Shown: positions 1 to 5,102 of the stretch, one piece after another
Layout of the letters: each line of letters starts with the position of its first letter
Numbering within the stretch: the stretch's first letter is position 1
Assembly (NCBI GenBank): GCA_905215945.1
Contig: CAJMRZ010000129.1
Coordinates: forward strand, 1-5,130
DNA: 5,130 nucleotides
From: an uncultured bacterium
GTDB taxonomy: Bacteria > Actinomycetota > Coriobacteriia > Coriobacteriales > Coriobacteriaceae
Reading direction: 5' to 3'
Notes under the pieces: model-generated
Database searches by the model: none
Told to the model about the DNA's origin: nothing
What the model saw: the letters and a program-made list of their open reading frames with translations, nothing else
Program-made: the position numbers and the translations under genes

Positions 1-474
1 GACGACACGGTGATGGGAAACATCCGCCTCGGGCGTCGTGATGCCACCGATGAGGAAGTGCTTGCGGCCGCGCGTGCCGCCAACTGCGACGAGTTCGTGA
101 ACCGCATGCCGCAGGGCTACGACACCATGATCGGCGAGAACGGCTCCAAACTCTCCGGTGGCGAGCGCCAGCGCATCTCCATCGCCCGCGCGCTGCTCAA
201 AGACGCGCCCATCGTGCTGTTGGACGAGGCGACGGCAAGCTTGGATGTGGAGAACGAGACCGTGGTACAGCAGGCGCTTTCCCGTCTGCTTACAGGTAAG
301 ACGGTTATCGTTATTGCCCACCGTATGCGTACGGTGGAAAATGCCGACAAAATCGTCGTGCTCAAGGATGGTGTGGTTGCCGAGCAGGGCACTCCGGCAC
401 AGCTCAAGGCGGCAGGTGGAGAATTCGCCCGTATGGTCGCACTGCAAAAGGAGGCGGCGGACTGGCAGCTGTAG
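1..474 (+). CDS. ABC exporter, C-terminal part of the ATP-binding domain (5' end outside window)
   Basis: This is the distal part of an ATP-hydrolysing nucleotide-binding domain, probably the C-terminal half of an exporter with fused membrane and ATPase domains acting at the cytoplasmic membrane. The frame is open from base 1, so the Walker A motif and any membrane domain lie upstream. Counting from base 1, the visible motifs are the ABC signature LSGGE (residues 51-55), Walker B IVLLDE (71-76), the D-loop SLD (80-82) and the H-loop histidine in IAHR (H107). The start DDTVMGNIR and the ending VLKDGVVAEQGTP fit type IV exporters, including the IrtB/YbtQ-like siderophore group, but the substrate cannot be read from this fragment. 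It ends at TAG (472-474), and a palindrome follows within 3 nt. The NBD assignment is very secure; the subfamily is a guess. Confidence 0.93.
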   Translation, partial: DDTVMGNIRLGRRDATDEEVLAAARAANCDEFVNRMPQGYDTMIGENGSKLSGGERQRISIARALLKDAPIVLLDEATASLDVENETVVQQALSRLLTGKTVIVIAHRMRTVENADKIVVLKDGVVAEQGTPAQLKAAGGEFARMVALQKEAADWQL

Positions 475-476
475 GG

Positions 477-509
477 AATGTGACAAGGGGACTGTCCCTT
501 TGTCATATT
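477..509. repeat. 33-nt near-perfect palindrome after the ABC gene (terminator or REP-like element)
   Basis: The left arm AATGTGACAAGGGGAC (477-492) and right arm GTCCCTTTGTCATATT (494-509) are reverse complements except for two positions, both of which become G-U pairs in RNA. They are centred on T493. No real T-run follows, only TATTGGG, and then a second small stem TGGG/CCCA (509-512 with 518-521). It could stop transcription of the ABC gene. Its symmetry and compactness also suit a dispersed repetitive palindrome. Confidence 0.6.
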
Positions 510-524
510 GGGTTCACCCCATAG

Positions 525-576
525 TTTCCAAAAGGTTAACTTTGGTTGACCATAATAGTTCGACTAAACTAGTCTC
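525..576 (+). promoter_or_regulatory. Candidate promoter/operator region of the metal-export operon
   Basis: This AT-richer stretch upstream of the small membrane protein gene carries stacked symmetric elements. GGTTAAC (534-540) and GTTGACC (545-551) form an imperfect inverted repeat. The same bases also give a direct repeat, GGTTAAC/GGTTGAC, with a 10-bp period. Next comes TAGT-n3-ACTA-n3-TAGT (556-573), two overlapping inverted repeats. A -10-like CATAAT (551-556) is present but lacks a good -35 at normal spacing. TTGACC (546-551) could be a -35 but lacks a good -10. GGTTA-type half-sites recall DtxR/IdeR/MntR boxes, which would fit a metal pump. That link is inference, and the promoter is unplaced. 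Confidence 0.3.
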
Positions 577-607
577 AAAAGTGTGCTCGAGCAAACTAAT
601 GAACTCG

Positions 608-648
608 GGTGCTAAGGCACCATGCCGCGCTTGTGCGGCAAAAGGGAG
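608..648 (+). promoter_or_regulatory. Structured 5' leader with two small hairpins and the ribosome binding site
   Basis: Two adjacent stem-loops can form just upstream of the start codon: GGTGC-TAAG-GCACC (608-621) and GCCGC-n6-GCGGC (624-639). They are followed by the purine-rich Shine-Dalgarno AGGGAG (643-648), 7 nt before the ATG at 656. The arrangement supports the start at 656. I do not recognise a known riboswitch; the leader matches neither the yybP-ykoY nor the NiCo consensus as I remember them. Confidence 0.45.
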
Positions 649-655
649 AAGCAAC

Positions 656-901
656 ATGAAGAAGTCGACGTTCAATACCCTGCTTGTCGGTGGCGGTTTT
701 CTGCTTGGCACGGCCGGCATCAAGCTGCTTACCAGCGCTCCGGTCAAGAATGCCTGCGTGCAGGGTATCGCGTGCGGCATGCGCATCAAGAACGGCTACC
801 AGGACATGGTCGAGCAGGCCAAGGCCAATGTCGATGACATGGTTGCCGAGGCTGCTTACATCACCCAGAGCGAGGCCGCTGCGGACAAGGCAGCCGAGTA
901 G
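656..901 (+). CDS. Small one-helix membrane protein, PacL/DUF1490-like partner of a metal P-ATPase
   Basis: This is an 81-aa protein. Residues 5-25 form one glycine-rich hydrophobic helix (GGG at 12-14, then G18 and G21). After it come a basic stretch, TSAPVKNACVQGIACG (C34 and C40), and a charged helical tail containing VEQAKANVDDMVAEA. This layout (one helix, the AP-V-A-GLR-like hinge, then E-A-D-AEA repeats) resembles mycobacterial PacL/DUF1490 proteins. Those sit beside CtpC, CtpG and CtpV and are known to stabilise or scaffold the pump. Homologous small proteins in Firmicutes may be filed under another DUF name. The His/Asp-rich metal-binding tail of PacL1 is missing; the protein ends AAADKAAE. 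The frame is open far upstream into the ABC gene, but the Shine-Dalgarno at 643-648 fixes the start at 656. The ATPase gene begins 18 nt downstream, so co-transcription is very likely. The role as pump partner is inferred from similarity and position. Confidence 0.8.
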   Translation: MKKSTFNTLLVGGGFLLGTAGIKLLTSAPVKNACVQGIACGMRIKNGYQDMVEQAKANVDDMVAEAAYITQSEAAADKAAE

Positions 902-919
902 CACTCCAAGGCACAAACT

Positions 920-2995
920 ATGAGATTCTCGATTATTAGCGAGATCCCCGGCAGGACCCGTCTTCAATTGGCGGGTCCTGTGCCAGAGAGCGATCTCGAT
1001 GCGCTTCTTAAGCTCAGCGGCGATATCGACGGCGTGCACAAGGTGCGCGTTTACGGTCGTATTGGCCAGATGGCGCTCGAATATGACGAGCAGCGTCGCG
1101 CGGCCGTGCTCGATGCCCTGGACGCGCTCGATGTCCAGGCCATTGCCGACGCAAAGACGGGTTACGTGATGCAGCTTGAGCCACGCAAGCACAAGCTCGT
1201 CATGGATCTCGCCACACTTATCGGCGCCCACTACGCGCGCCGCTGGTTTCTGCCTACGCCGCTGCGTGCGGTGTTTGTCGTGGCCGGTTACATGGCATTT
1301 TTGCGCGCTGCCCTTCATGAGCTGGCGCAGCCGCGCCTGACCGTTCCTGTGCTCGACGCTTCGGCCATCGGCATTTCGTTCGTCAAACGCGACGTCGACA
1401 CCGCGGGCCAGACGATGTTCCTGCTCAACGTGGGCGAGCTGCTCGAGGACTACACCCGCGCCATGAGCGAAAACGAGCTCATCAACTCGCTGCTCGACGT
1501 GCCTGACAAGGCGCAAAAGGTGGTCGGTGACACCGAGGTAAGCGTTGCCGCCACCGAGCTTGAGCCCGGCGACTTGGTCGCCGTTCGCACCGGCATGTCC
1601 ATCTGCATCGACGGCGTGGTCGAGCAGGGAAGCGCCATGGTCAACCAGGCGACCCTGACCGGCGAGCCGCTTGCCGTCGAGCGCAGCGCAGGCGACGACG
1701 TGTTCGCCGGAACCGTCGTGGAAGACGGCAGCATCTTGGTGCGCGTGCGCGCCAATACGGCCCAGACCAAGCTCCGCTCGATCGTCTCGCTCGTGCAGGC
1801 GGCCGACTCGCTCAAGTCCGAGGGCCAGTCGCACATGGAAGACCTTGCCAACAAGATCGTCCCGTGGAACTTCCTACTCGCGGGCCTGGTTGCGCTTACC
1901 ACCCGCAGCCTCATCAAGACCTCGGCGGCGTTGATGGTCGACTACTCGTGCGCACTCAAGCTCACGGGTTCCGTGGCCGTCATGACCGCTATGAGCGATG
2001 CTGCCAAGATGGGCGTCATGGTCAAGGGCGCCAAGTACTTTGAGTCGTTTGCCAAGGCCGACACCATTGTGTTTGATAAGACCGGCACGCTGACCGAGGC
2101 ACAGCCGCGCCTGGCTTGCGTGCTTACCACCGATGGCTGGAGTGAGGACGAGATTCTGCGCCTTTCCGCTTGCCTGGAGGAGCATTTTCCGCATCCGGTG
2201 GCGCGCGCCGTGGTCAATGCGGCACGTGAGCGCGGACTCGAGCACCGCGAGCGCCATGCCGCCGTCGAGTACATCGTGGCGCACGGCATCGCTTCGTCCA
2301 TCGAAGGGCGTCGCGCCATCATCGGTTCCGCGCACTTTGTATTCGAGGACGAGGGTGCGCAGCTTGAGTCCGACATCAAGGAGCGCATCGAGTCCCAGAT
2401 GCAGGGCCTGTCGCCGCTGTATCTGGCGGTCGATGGCACGGTCGTGGGCGTGCTCGGCATCGAGGACCCGCTTAAGCCCGGGGTCCGTGAGGCCATCGCC
2501 GACCTGCATGCGTTGGGCGTCAAGCATGTCGTTATGCTCACGGGCGACTCCGAGCGCACGGCCGAGCGCATTGCGCGAGAGGCGGGGGTCGACGAGTTTA
2601 AGGCCGAGCTGCTGCCCGAGGACAAGTACGCGTATGTTGAGCGCATTAAGGGCGAAGGGCGCCATGTTGCCATGGTGGGCGACGGCGTCAACGATTCGCC
2701 GGCACTCGGTTTGGCCGACGTGGGGCTGGCAATGGGTGGCGGAAGCGACATCGCCAAGGAGGTCGCCGATATCATCCTGACCGATACGGATCTGGCCGCT
2801 ATCGTGCGCCTGCGCCGCATGAGCCAGGGCCTCGTTGATCGTCTGACGAGCTCCTACTCTAAGGTGATGCTCACCAACTCAGCGCTCTTGGCACTGGGCA
2901 TTACCGGCGCGATTACCCCGCAGGCGTCGTCGCTGCTGCACAACGGCTCGACGATTGCCTACAGCCTGAGCAACGCGAAGGCTTACCTGCGTTAG
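920..2995 (+). CDS. CtpC-like heavy-metal P1B-type ATPase with atypical YSCALKL metal site
   Basis: This 691-aa ATP-driven cation pump of the cytoplasmic membrane probably exports a transition metal; Zn or Mn is suggested by the CtpC likeness. Residues 1-75 look like an HMA-type fold with an IPGRTRL motif (9-15) and no CxxC, as in HMA_2-like domains. Hydrophobic segments lie at about 112-134 and 140-157. The actuator motif TGE is at 247-249. Further helices are at about 312-330 and 333-355, the latter carrying Y342-S343-C344 where most P1B pumps have CPC. The phosphorylation site DKTGT is at 386-390 (D386), HP of the nucleotide domain at 425-426, TGD at 541-543 and GDGVNDSP at 587-594. Two closing helices end with an HNGSTI...SNAKAYL segment. 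All catalytic motifs are intact, so the pump should be active. Residues 348-351 read LTGS, where canonical pumps have LATP. The ATG at 920 has AAGG 8 nt upstream. A terminator follows. Confidence 0.93.
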   Translation: MRFSIISEIPGRTRLQLAGPVPESDLDALLKLSGDIDGVHKVRVYGRIGQMALEYDEQRRAAVLDALDALDVQAIADAKTGYVMQLEPRKHKLVMDLATLIGAHYARRWFLPTPLRAVFVVAGYMAFLRAALHELAQPRLTVPVLDASAIGISFVKRDVDTAGQTMFLLNVGELLEDYTRAMSENELINSLLDVPDKAQKVVGDTEVSVAATELEPGDLVAVRTGMSICIDGVVEQGSAMVNQATLTGEPLAVERSAGDDVFAGTVVEDGSILVRVRANTAQTKLRSIVSLVQAADSLKSEGQSHMEDLANKIVPWNFLLAGLVALTTRSLIKTSAALMVDYSCALKLTGSVAVMTAMSDAAKMGVMVKGAKYFESFAKADTIVFDKTGTLTEAQPRLACVLTTDGWSEDEILRLSACLEEHFPHPVARAVVNAARERGLEHRERHAAVEYIVAHGIASSIEGRRAIIGSAHFVFEDEGAQLESDIKERIESQMQGLSPLYLAVDGTVVGVLGIEDPLKPGVREAIADLHALGVKHVVMLTGDSERTAERIAREAGVDEFKAELLPEDKYAYVERIKGEGRHVAMVGDGVNDSPALGLADVGLAMGGGSDIAKEVADIILTDTDLAAIVRLRRMSQGLVDRLTSSYSKVMLTNSALLALGITGAITPQASSLLHNGSTIAYSLSNAKAYLR

Positions 2996-3014
2996 CGCTT
3001 TTGCTTGAGTTTAT

Positions 3015-3060
3015 GGCCTGCATTTGGACGGTGTTGCATCTGTCGGAATGCAGGCCTTTT
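3015..3060 (+). terminator. Intrinsic terminator of the metal-export operon
   Basis: GGCCTGCATT (3015-3024) pairs perfectly with AATGCAGGCC (3047-3056) and is followed by TTTT (3057-3060), then GCGTTT. Inside the loop GACGG (3027-3031) can pair with CTGTC (3040-3044), giving a two-storey stem. It begins 19 nt after the ATPase stop codon and separates that unit from the toxin-antitoxin promoter immediately downstream. Confidence 0.88.
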
Positions 3061-3064
3061 GCGT

Positions 3065-3093
3065 TTGACCATGTGCTAGCTTGTCTATATAGT
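3065..3093 (+). promoter_or_regulatory. Sigma70 promoter of the toxin-antitoxin operon
   Basis: The -35 element TTGACC (3065-3070) and -10 element TATAGT (3088-3093) each match the consensus at five of six positions and are separated by exactly 17 bp. Transcription should start near 3100, about 35 nt before the proposed GTG start of the antitoxin. This is the best promoter in the window and begins right after the upstream terminator. Confidence 0.82.
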
Positions 3094-3113
3094 GTTGCTA
3101 GCAGGGCTAGCAA
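3074..3113. promoter_or_regulatory. Three-box GCTAGC operator over the toxin-antitoxin promoter
   Basis: The self-complementary hexamer GCTAGC occurs three times in 37 bp: 3075-3080 (promoter spacer), 3097-3102 and 3106-3111 (at and just past the start of transcription). The last two make a perfect inverted repeat, TTGCTAGC-AGG-GCTAGCAA (3095-3113). The first box has the same TGCTAGC core. Ribbon-helix-helix antitoxins bind short palindromic boxes on their own promoters, so this is the likely autoregulation site. Binding by this antitoxin is inferred, not shown. Confidence 0.6.
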
Positions 3114-3133
3114 TTGAAGGGAGCGGGATCGAG

Positions 3134-3487
3134 GTGGGTGCTGTTAGCGGCATGGCGCAGGTGAACGTTCGCGTGGATCGCCAGGTTAAGAACCGTGCCG
3201 AGGAGGCGCTGCGGCTTTCGGGCGGGTCATTGCCCGAGCTCATCAAAAAGGGGGTGGCCAAGGTCGCGCAGGGTGGCGGGCAGTGCGAGGAAGTGCTTGC
3301 GGCCGTCGACGACCGGCAGCAGACCGTCGCGCCCGATACTCCGTTTGCCGCGTCGTGGGCGGCGGCAGACCGGCTTTATGCAGATTTGGGCATCGCTACG
3401 TCGCCCGTATCCGACGATCGCGGTTGGGACACAATCTATTCCGAAGCCATGGATGAGCATTATCGCCAAAAGGGGATGATCCAGTGA
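3134..3487 (+). CDS. Ribbon-helix-helix antitoxin, RelB/DinJ-like
   Basis: The protein should neutralise the toxin encoded directly downstream and, as the DNA-binding partner, repress their shared promoter. The core MAQVNVRVD (strand) followed by RQVKNRAEEALRLSGGS (helix) and LPELIKKGVAKVAQ (helix) is a typical RelB/DinJ ribbon-helix-helix dimerisation and DNA-binding domain. The remaining 65 or so residues form an acidic, aromatic tail (ASWAAADRLYADLG; DRGWDTIYSEAMDEHYRQKG) that probably wraps the toxin. Two starts are possible. GTG at 3134 has AAGGGAG (3117-3123) 10 nt upstream and gives 117 aa. ATG at 3152 gives 111 aa and begins exactly at the conserved core but lacks a well-spaced Shine-Dalgarno. 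I chose 3134 for its ribosome site. The stop overlaps the toxin start as GTGA. At 111-117 aa it is longer than usual for DinJ (about 85 aa). Confidence 0.82.
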   Translation: MGAVSGMAQVNVRVDRQVKNRAEEALRLSGGSLPELIKKGVAKVAQGGGQCEEVLAAVDDRQQTVAPDTPFAASWAAADRLYADLGIATSPVSDDRGWDTIYSEAMDEHYRQKGMIQ

Positions 3488-3999
3488 GTGGGGCGCCTCT
3501 CAAGATCATGGTGGACGCCAACGTATGGGTCGATTCGTTTTGCGTTGACCATGCCGAGTCGCTTGCCGCGCGTGCGTTTATTGGGCAGGCGACGGAGACG
3601 GGGGCGTTGCTGTTCTTCCCGGTGCATATCGCTAAGGACGTGCTGTACGTTGTCCAACACGAGCTGAAGTGTAGCGTTCTTGCCAGCGGGGGAGCGATTG
3701 ACGAGGCGTCTGCCCGTGCAATTGGCGATGCGGCGTTGGCGTTTGTTCGGAACATGACCGAAAACGCCACGGCCGTGGGTGCAGATGCGTCGGACCTTTG
3801 GCTGGCCGACAAATACTTAGCGCTCCATCGCGATTACGAAGACAACTTGGTGCTCGCCGCGTGCAAGCGCGCGCAGGTCGATTACTTGGTGACCAACGAT
3901 CGTAAGCTGCTCGAACATGCCGATCTTGCAGCAAAGACCCCGCGCCAAATGATGCCAATTCTGGCTTTGACCGAACGTGGCGGCGCGGCTATCGGTTGA
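3484..3999 (+). CDS. PIN-domain ribonuclease toxin of a type II toxin-antitoxin system
   Basis: This 171-aa protein is predicted to be a Mg-dependent endoribonuclease. PIN (VapC-type) toxins cut tRNA, rRNA or mRNA in the cytoplasm. The first acidic motif is IMVDANVWVD (D11, N13). The second conserved acid appears as D52 in AKDVLYVVQHEL, where many PIN proteins have glutamate. The third and fourth are E119-D120 in DYEDNLVLAA and D139 in YLVTNDRKLL. A complete acidic pocket is therefore present and the protein should be active. The start is GTG at 3484, overlapping the antitoxin stop by 4 nt. AGGGG (3471-3475) lies 8 nt upstream, so translation is coupled. Pairing PIN with a RelB/DinJ-like partner is less usual than VapB-VapC. 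The target RNA cannot be predicted. Confidence 0.87.
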   Translation: MSGAPLKIMVDANVWVDSFCVDHAESLAARAFIGQATETGALLFFPVHIAKDVLYVVQHELKCSVLASGGAIDEASARAIGDAALAFVRNMTENATAVGADASDLWLADKYLALHRDYEDNLVLAACKRAQVDYLVTNDRKLLEHADLAAKTPRQMMPILALTERGGAAIG

Positions 4000-4011
4000 C
4001 GCGAACTGTTT

Positions 4012-4048
4012 GCGGGCCTCTTGGACGACGATGCGCCAAGGGGCCCGC
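4012..4048. terminator. Shared hairpin between convergent genes (bidirectional terminator)
   Basis: GCGGGCCTCTTGG (4012-4024) pairs along 13 bp with CCAAGGGGCCCGC (4036-4048), with one T-G wobble and an 11-nt loop. It lies 12 nt after the toxin stop and 9 nt beyond the stop of the minus-strand gene, so it can serve both. Neither side has a strong T-run, so efficiency is uncertain. Confidence 0.65.
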
Positions 4049-4057
4049 GTCTGCTAT

Positions 4058-4492
4058 TTACAAAAGCTCGGCCTTAATGGCGGGACTTTCTGCGAGCTGC
4101 TCGGCTGCCTTTTCGTCGGAGCTGTCGAGTGCTGCCAGGCTGCGGTAGACCCACTCGTTGACCTGGGTGTTTTTGACGCCTGCGGTCTGCATAAGGGCGC
4201 CTACCTCGCGGATTGCTGCGAGCAGATCGGCTTTGGGACCCGCGAGCTCGACCTCGACGCCGTGGTAGGCGGTCACGCCGCGGTTTTCGCTCACGTGGTC
4301 GATAAAGCCCTCGACGGTCTCAAGCTGCTGGGCGAGAGTTGCATCATCGTCAGCGTCCAGCGCGACGAGTGCGTTCGATACCGTGAGGGCGGGATGTCCG
4401 CAGGGTACAAAGCCCTCGATCACATCCATAGCTTCGGTAATGGTTGAGCCCAGGCCTGCGAGGGCATTGACAAGTTGCTGCTTGGTATCCAT
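4058..4492 (-). CDS. Acidic 144-aa protein of unknown function
   Basis: I do not recognise this family. The protein is soluble, acidic and mostly helical by composition, with no signal peptide or membrane segment. The N-terminus (MDTKQQLVNALAGLGSTITEAMDVIEGFVPCGHPALTVSNAL) is followed by an Asp-rich turn (DADDD), a helix (ATLAQQLETVEGFIDHVSEN), a possible strand pair (VTAYHGVEVELAGP) and two further helices ending PAIKAELL. The only cysteine lies in VPCGHP. The ATG (4490-4492) has a Shine-Dalgarno AAAGGA (minus strand, about 4499-4504) 6 nt upstream. A -10 lies about 40 nt before the start. Codon use matches the neighbours. It stands alone, convergent with the toxin gene and divergent from ssrA. 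The open plus-strand frame across the same region has no plausible ribosome site and is a shadow. Confidence 0.8.
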   Translation of the reverse strand: MDTKQQLVNALAGLGSTITEAMDVIEGFVPCGHPALTVSNALVALDADDDATLAQQLETVEGFIDHVSENRGVTAYHGVEVELAGPKADLLAAIREVGALMQTAGVKNTQVNEWVYRSLAALDSSDEKAAEQLAESPAIKAELL

Positions 4493-4528
4493 AACGGTCC
4501 TTTCGACGGGTCAATTTTGCTTGGCGAA

Positions 4529-4534
4529 AATATA
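4529..4534 (-). promoter_or_regulatory. Candidate -10 element for the minus-strand unknown gene
   Basis: On the minus strand TATATT matches the sigma70 -10 at five of six positions. It would start transcription near 4522, leaving a leader of about 30 nt before the ATG. The -35 region around 4551-4556 (TTTTGC) is poor. Confidence 0.4.
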
Positions 4535-4624
4535 CGTGACGCGATCGGTAGCAAAAGTGCGAAGTGCGGCGCACATTGGGGTCTTCACAGCTCGTGCATA
4601 GAACAGCTGTCCGCTTTCAGAACG

Positions 4625-4633
4625 TGGTAAGAT
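4625..4633 (+). promoter_or_regulatory. Candidate extended -10 promoter of ssrA
   Basis: TG-G-TAAGAT (4625-4633) has the TGn extension that lets a -10 work without a good -35, and no good -35 is seen 16-18 bp upstream. The start would be near 4640, giving a precursor with a 5' leader of about 90 nt that is removed in processing. That leader can form TTGGG/CCCAA (4687-4691 with 4700-4704). The rest of 4535-4729 shows no gene. Confidence 0.42.
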
Positions 4634-4729
4634 AACACTCCACAAGCGGGGCTCGCTCCGTATGTTCCTTGAAAAGTCGACGGGCGTTGGGTGCTCGTGC
4701 CCAATACCATCCAGACTTTCCCGACATTC

Positions 4730-5093
4730 GGGGGCGACTGGTTTCGACACGATAGCTCTGAGAGAGGAAGCAAGCCGAGGTCTCCTCGCCTCGTTAAACA
4801 GGGGTACCGTCAAATTGAATTGACAACAACTCTTCTTTTGAGCCTATGGCTCTCGCTGCTTAGTTTATAGCGGCGCGTCAACCCGGTGATTTCCCCGACA
4901 CCGGCGCGACGTCATGTTAGGGGAATGCTCCCGCGCACGTAATCGGTATGGCGCGGGCTAAGACCGAACCGGTTGGGATGCCGCGAGCGTGTCGCTGCGC
5001 GCAAAGCGTCCGAGACTAAACCAGCGACTGAGCTTGGAGATGCCAATCAGGGGGCTTTCGTGGACCGGAGTTCGATTCTCCGCGCCTCCACCA
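4730..5093 (+). ncRNA. ssrA: tmRNA (ssrA), one-piece, complete
   Basis: Transfer-messenger RNA frees ribosomes stalled on broken messages and tags the unfinished protein for proteolysis, working with SmpB. The acceptor stem GGGGGCG (4730-4736) pairs with CGCCTCC (5083-5089), with a G-U at the third pair. It is followed by discriminator A and an encoded CCA (5091-5093). The characteristic ACTGGTTTCGAC follows the 5' acceptor strand. The T arm is CGGAG-TTCGATT-CTCCG (5066-5082). Pseudoknot 1 is CGAGG (4776-4780) with CCTCG (4789-4793), and CTCC (4782-4785) with GGGG (4801-4804). A later pseudoknot is CCGGTG (4883-4888) with CACCGG (4899-4904), and TTCCCC (4891-4896) with GGGGAA (4920-4925). Length is 364 nt, normal for a one-piece tmRNA. 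The tag frame is listed separately. Confidence 0.96.
4822..4863 (+). other. tmRNA tag reading frame (proteolysis tag DNNSSFEPMALAA)
   Basis: Reading back from TAG (4861-4863), the frame gives DNNSSFEPMALAA starting at GAC (4822). With the alanine carried by tmRNA itself the added peptide is (A)DNNSSFEPMALAA. The ALAA ending is the classic ClpXP-type degron. The codon before is ATT and the one before that is TGA, so the resume codon must be at or after 4819; GAC is the likely one. An in-frame ATG within the tag is coincidental. Confidence 0.88.
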
Positions 5094-5102
5094 ATATTTA
5101 CA

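Noticed and set aside
158..655. Upstream extension of the PacL-like reading frame into the ABC gene
   Set aside because: The frame is open but translates to Arg/Ser-rich nonsense across the ABC gene and the noncoding leader; the Shine-Dalgarno and membrane helix point to the ATG at 656.
596..1834. 412-aa open frame on the minus strand opposite the small protein and pump genes
   Set aside because: His/Arg/Leu-rich composition typical of antisense frames in GC-rich genes, no domain, and fully overlapping two well-supported plus-strand genes.
1874..2820. Two long minus-strand open frames (263 and 292 aa) opposite the pump
   Set aside because: Both lie inside the ATPase gene with all its motifs; the low-complexity Ser/Arg translations look like shadows.
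3074..3113. CRISPR-like repeats from the GCTAGC boxes
   Set aside because: Boxes are only 6-8 bp, unevenly spaced and inside a promoter; no repeat-spacer pattern exists anywhere in the window.
3092..3133. Longer N-terminus for the antitoxin from GTG at 3092
   Set aside because: That codon overlaps the -10 element and precedes the expected transcription start, so it cannot be on the mRNA.
3977..4447. 156-aa plus-strand open frame
   Set aside because: Opposite the minus-strand gene, overlapping the toxin end and the terminator hairpin, and without a ribosome site.
4511..4813. 100-aa minus-strand open frame crossing the start of ssrA
   Set aside because: It runs over the tmRNA acceptor, pseudoknot 1 and the ssrA promoter region; no ribosome site or domain.
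5060..5093. Separate tRNA at the window end
   Set aside because: The T arm and CCA belong to the tRNA-like domain of tmRNA; the pairing strand is 4730-4736, not a nearby anticodon arm.
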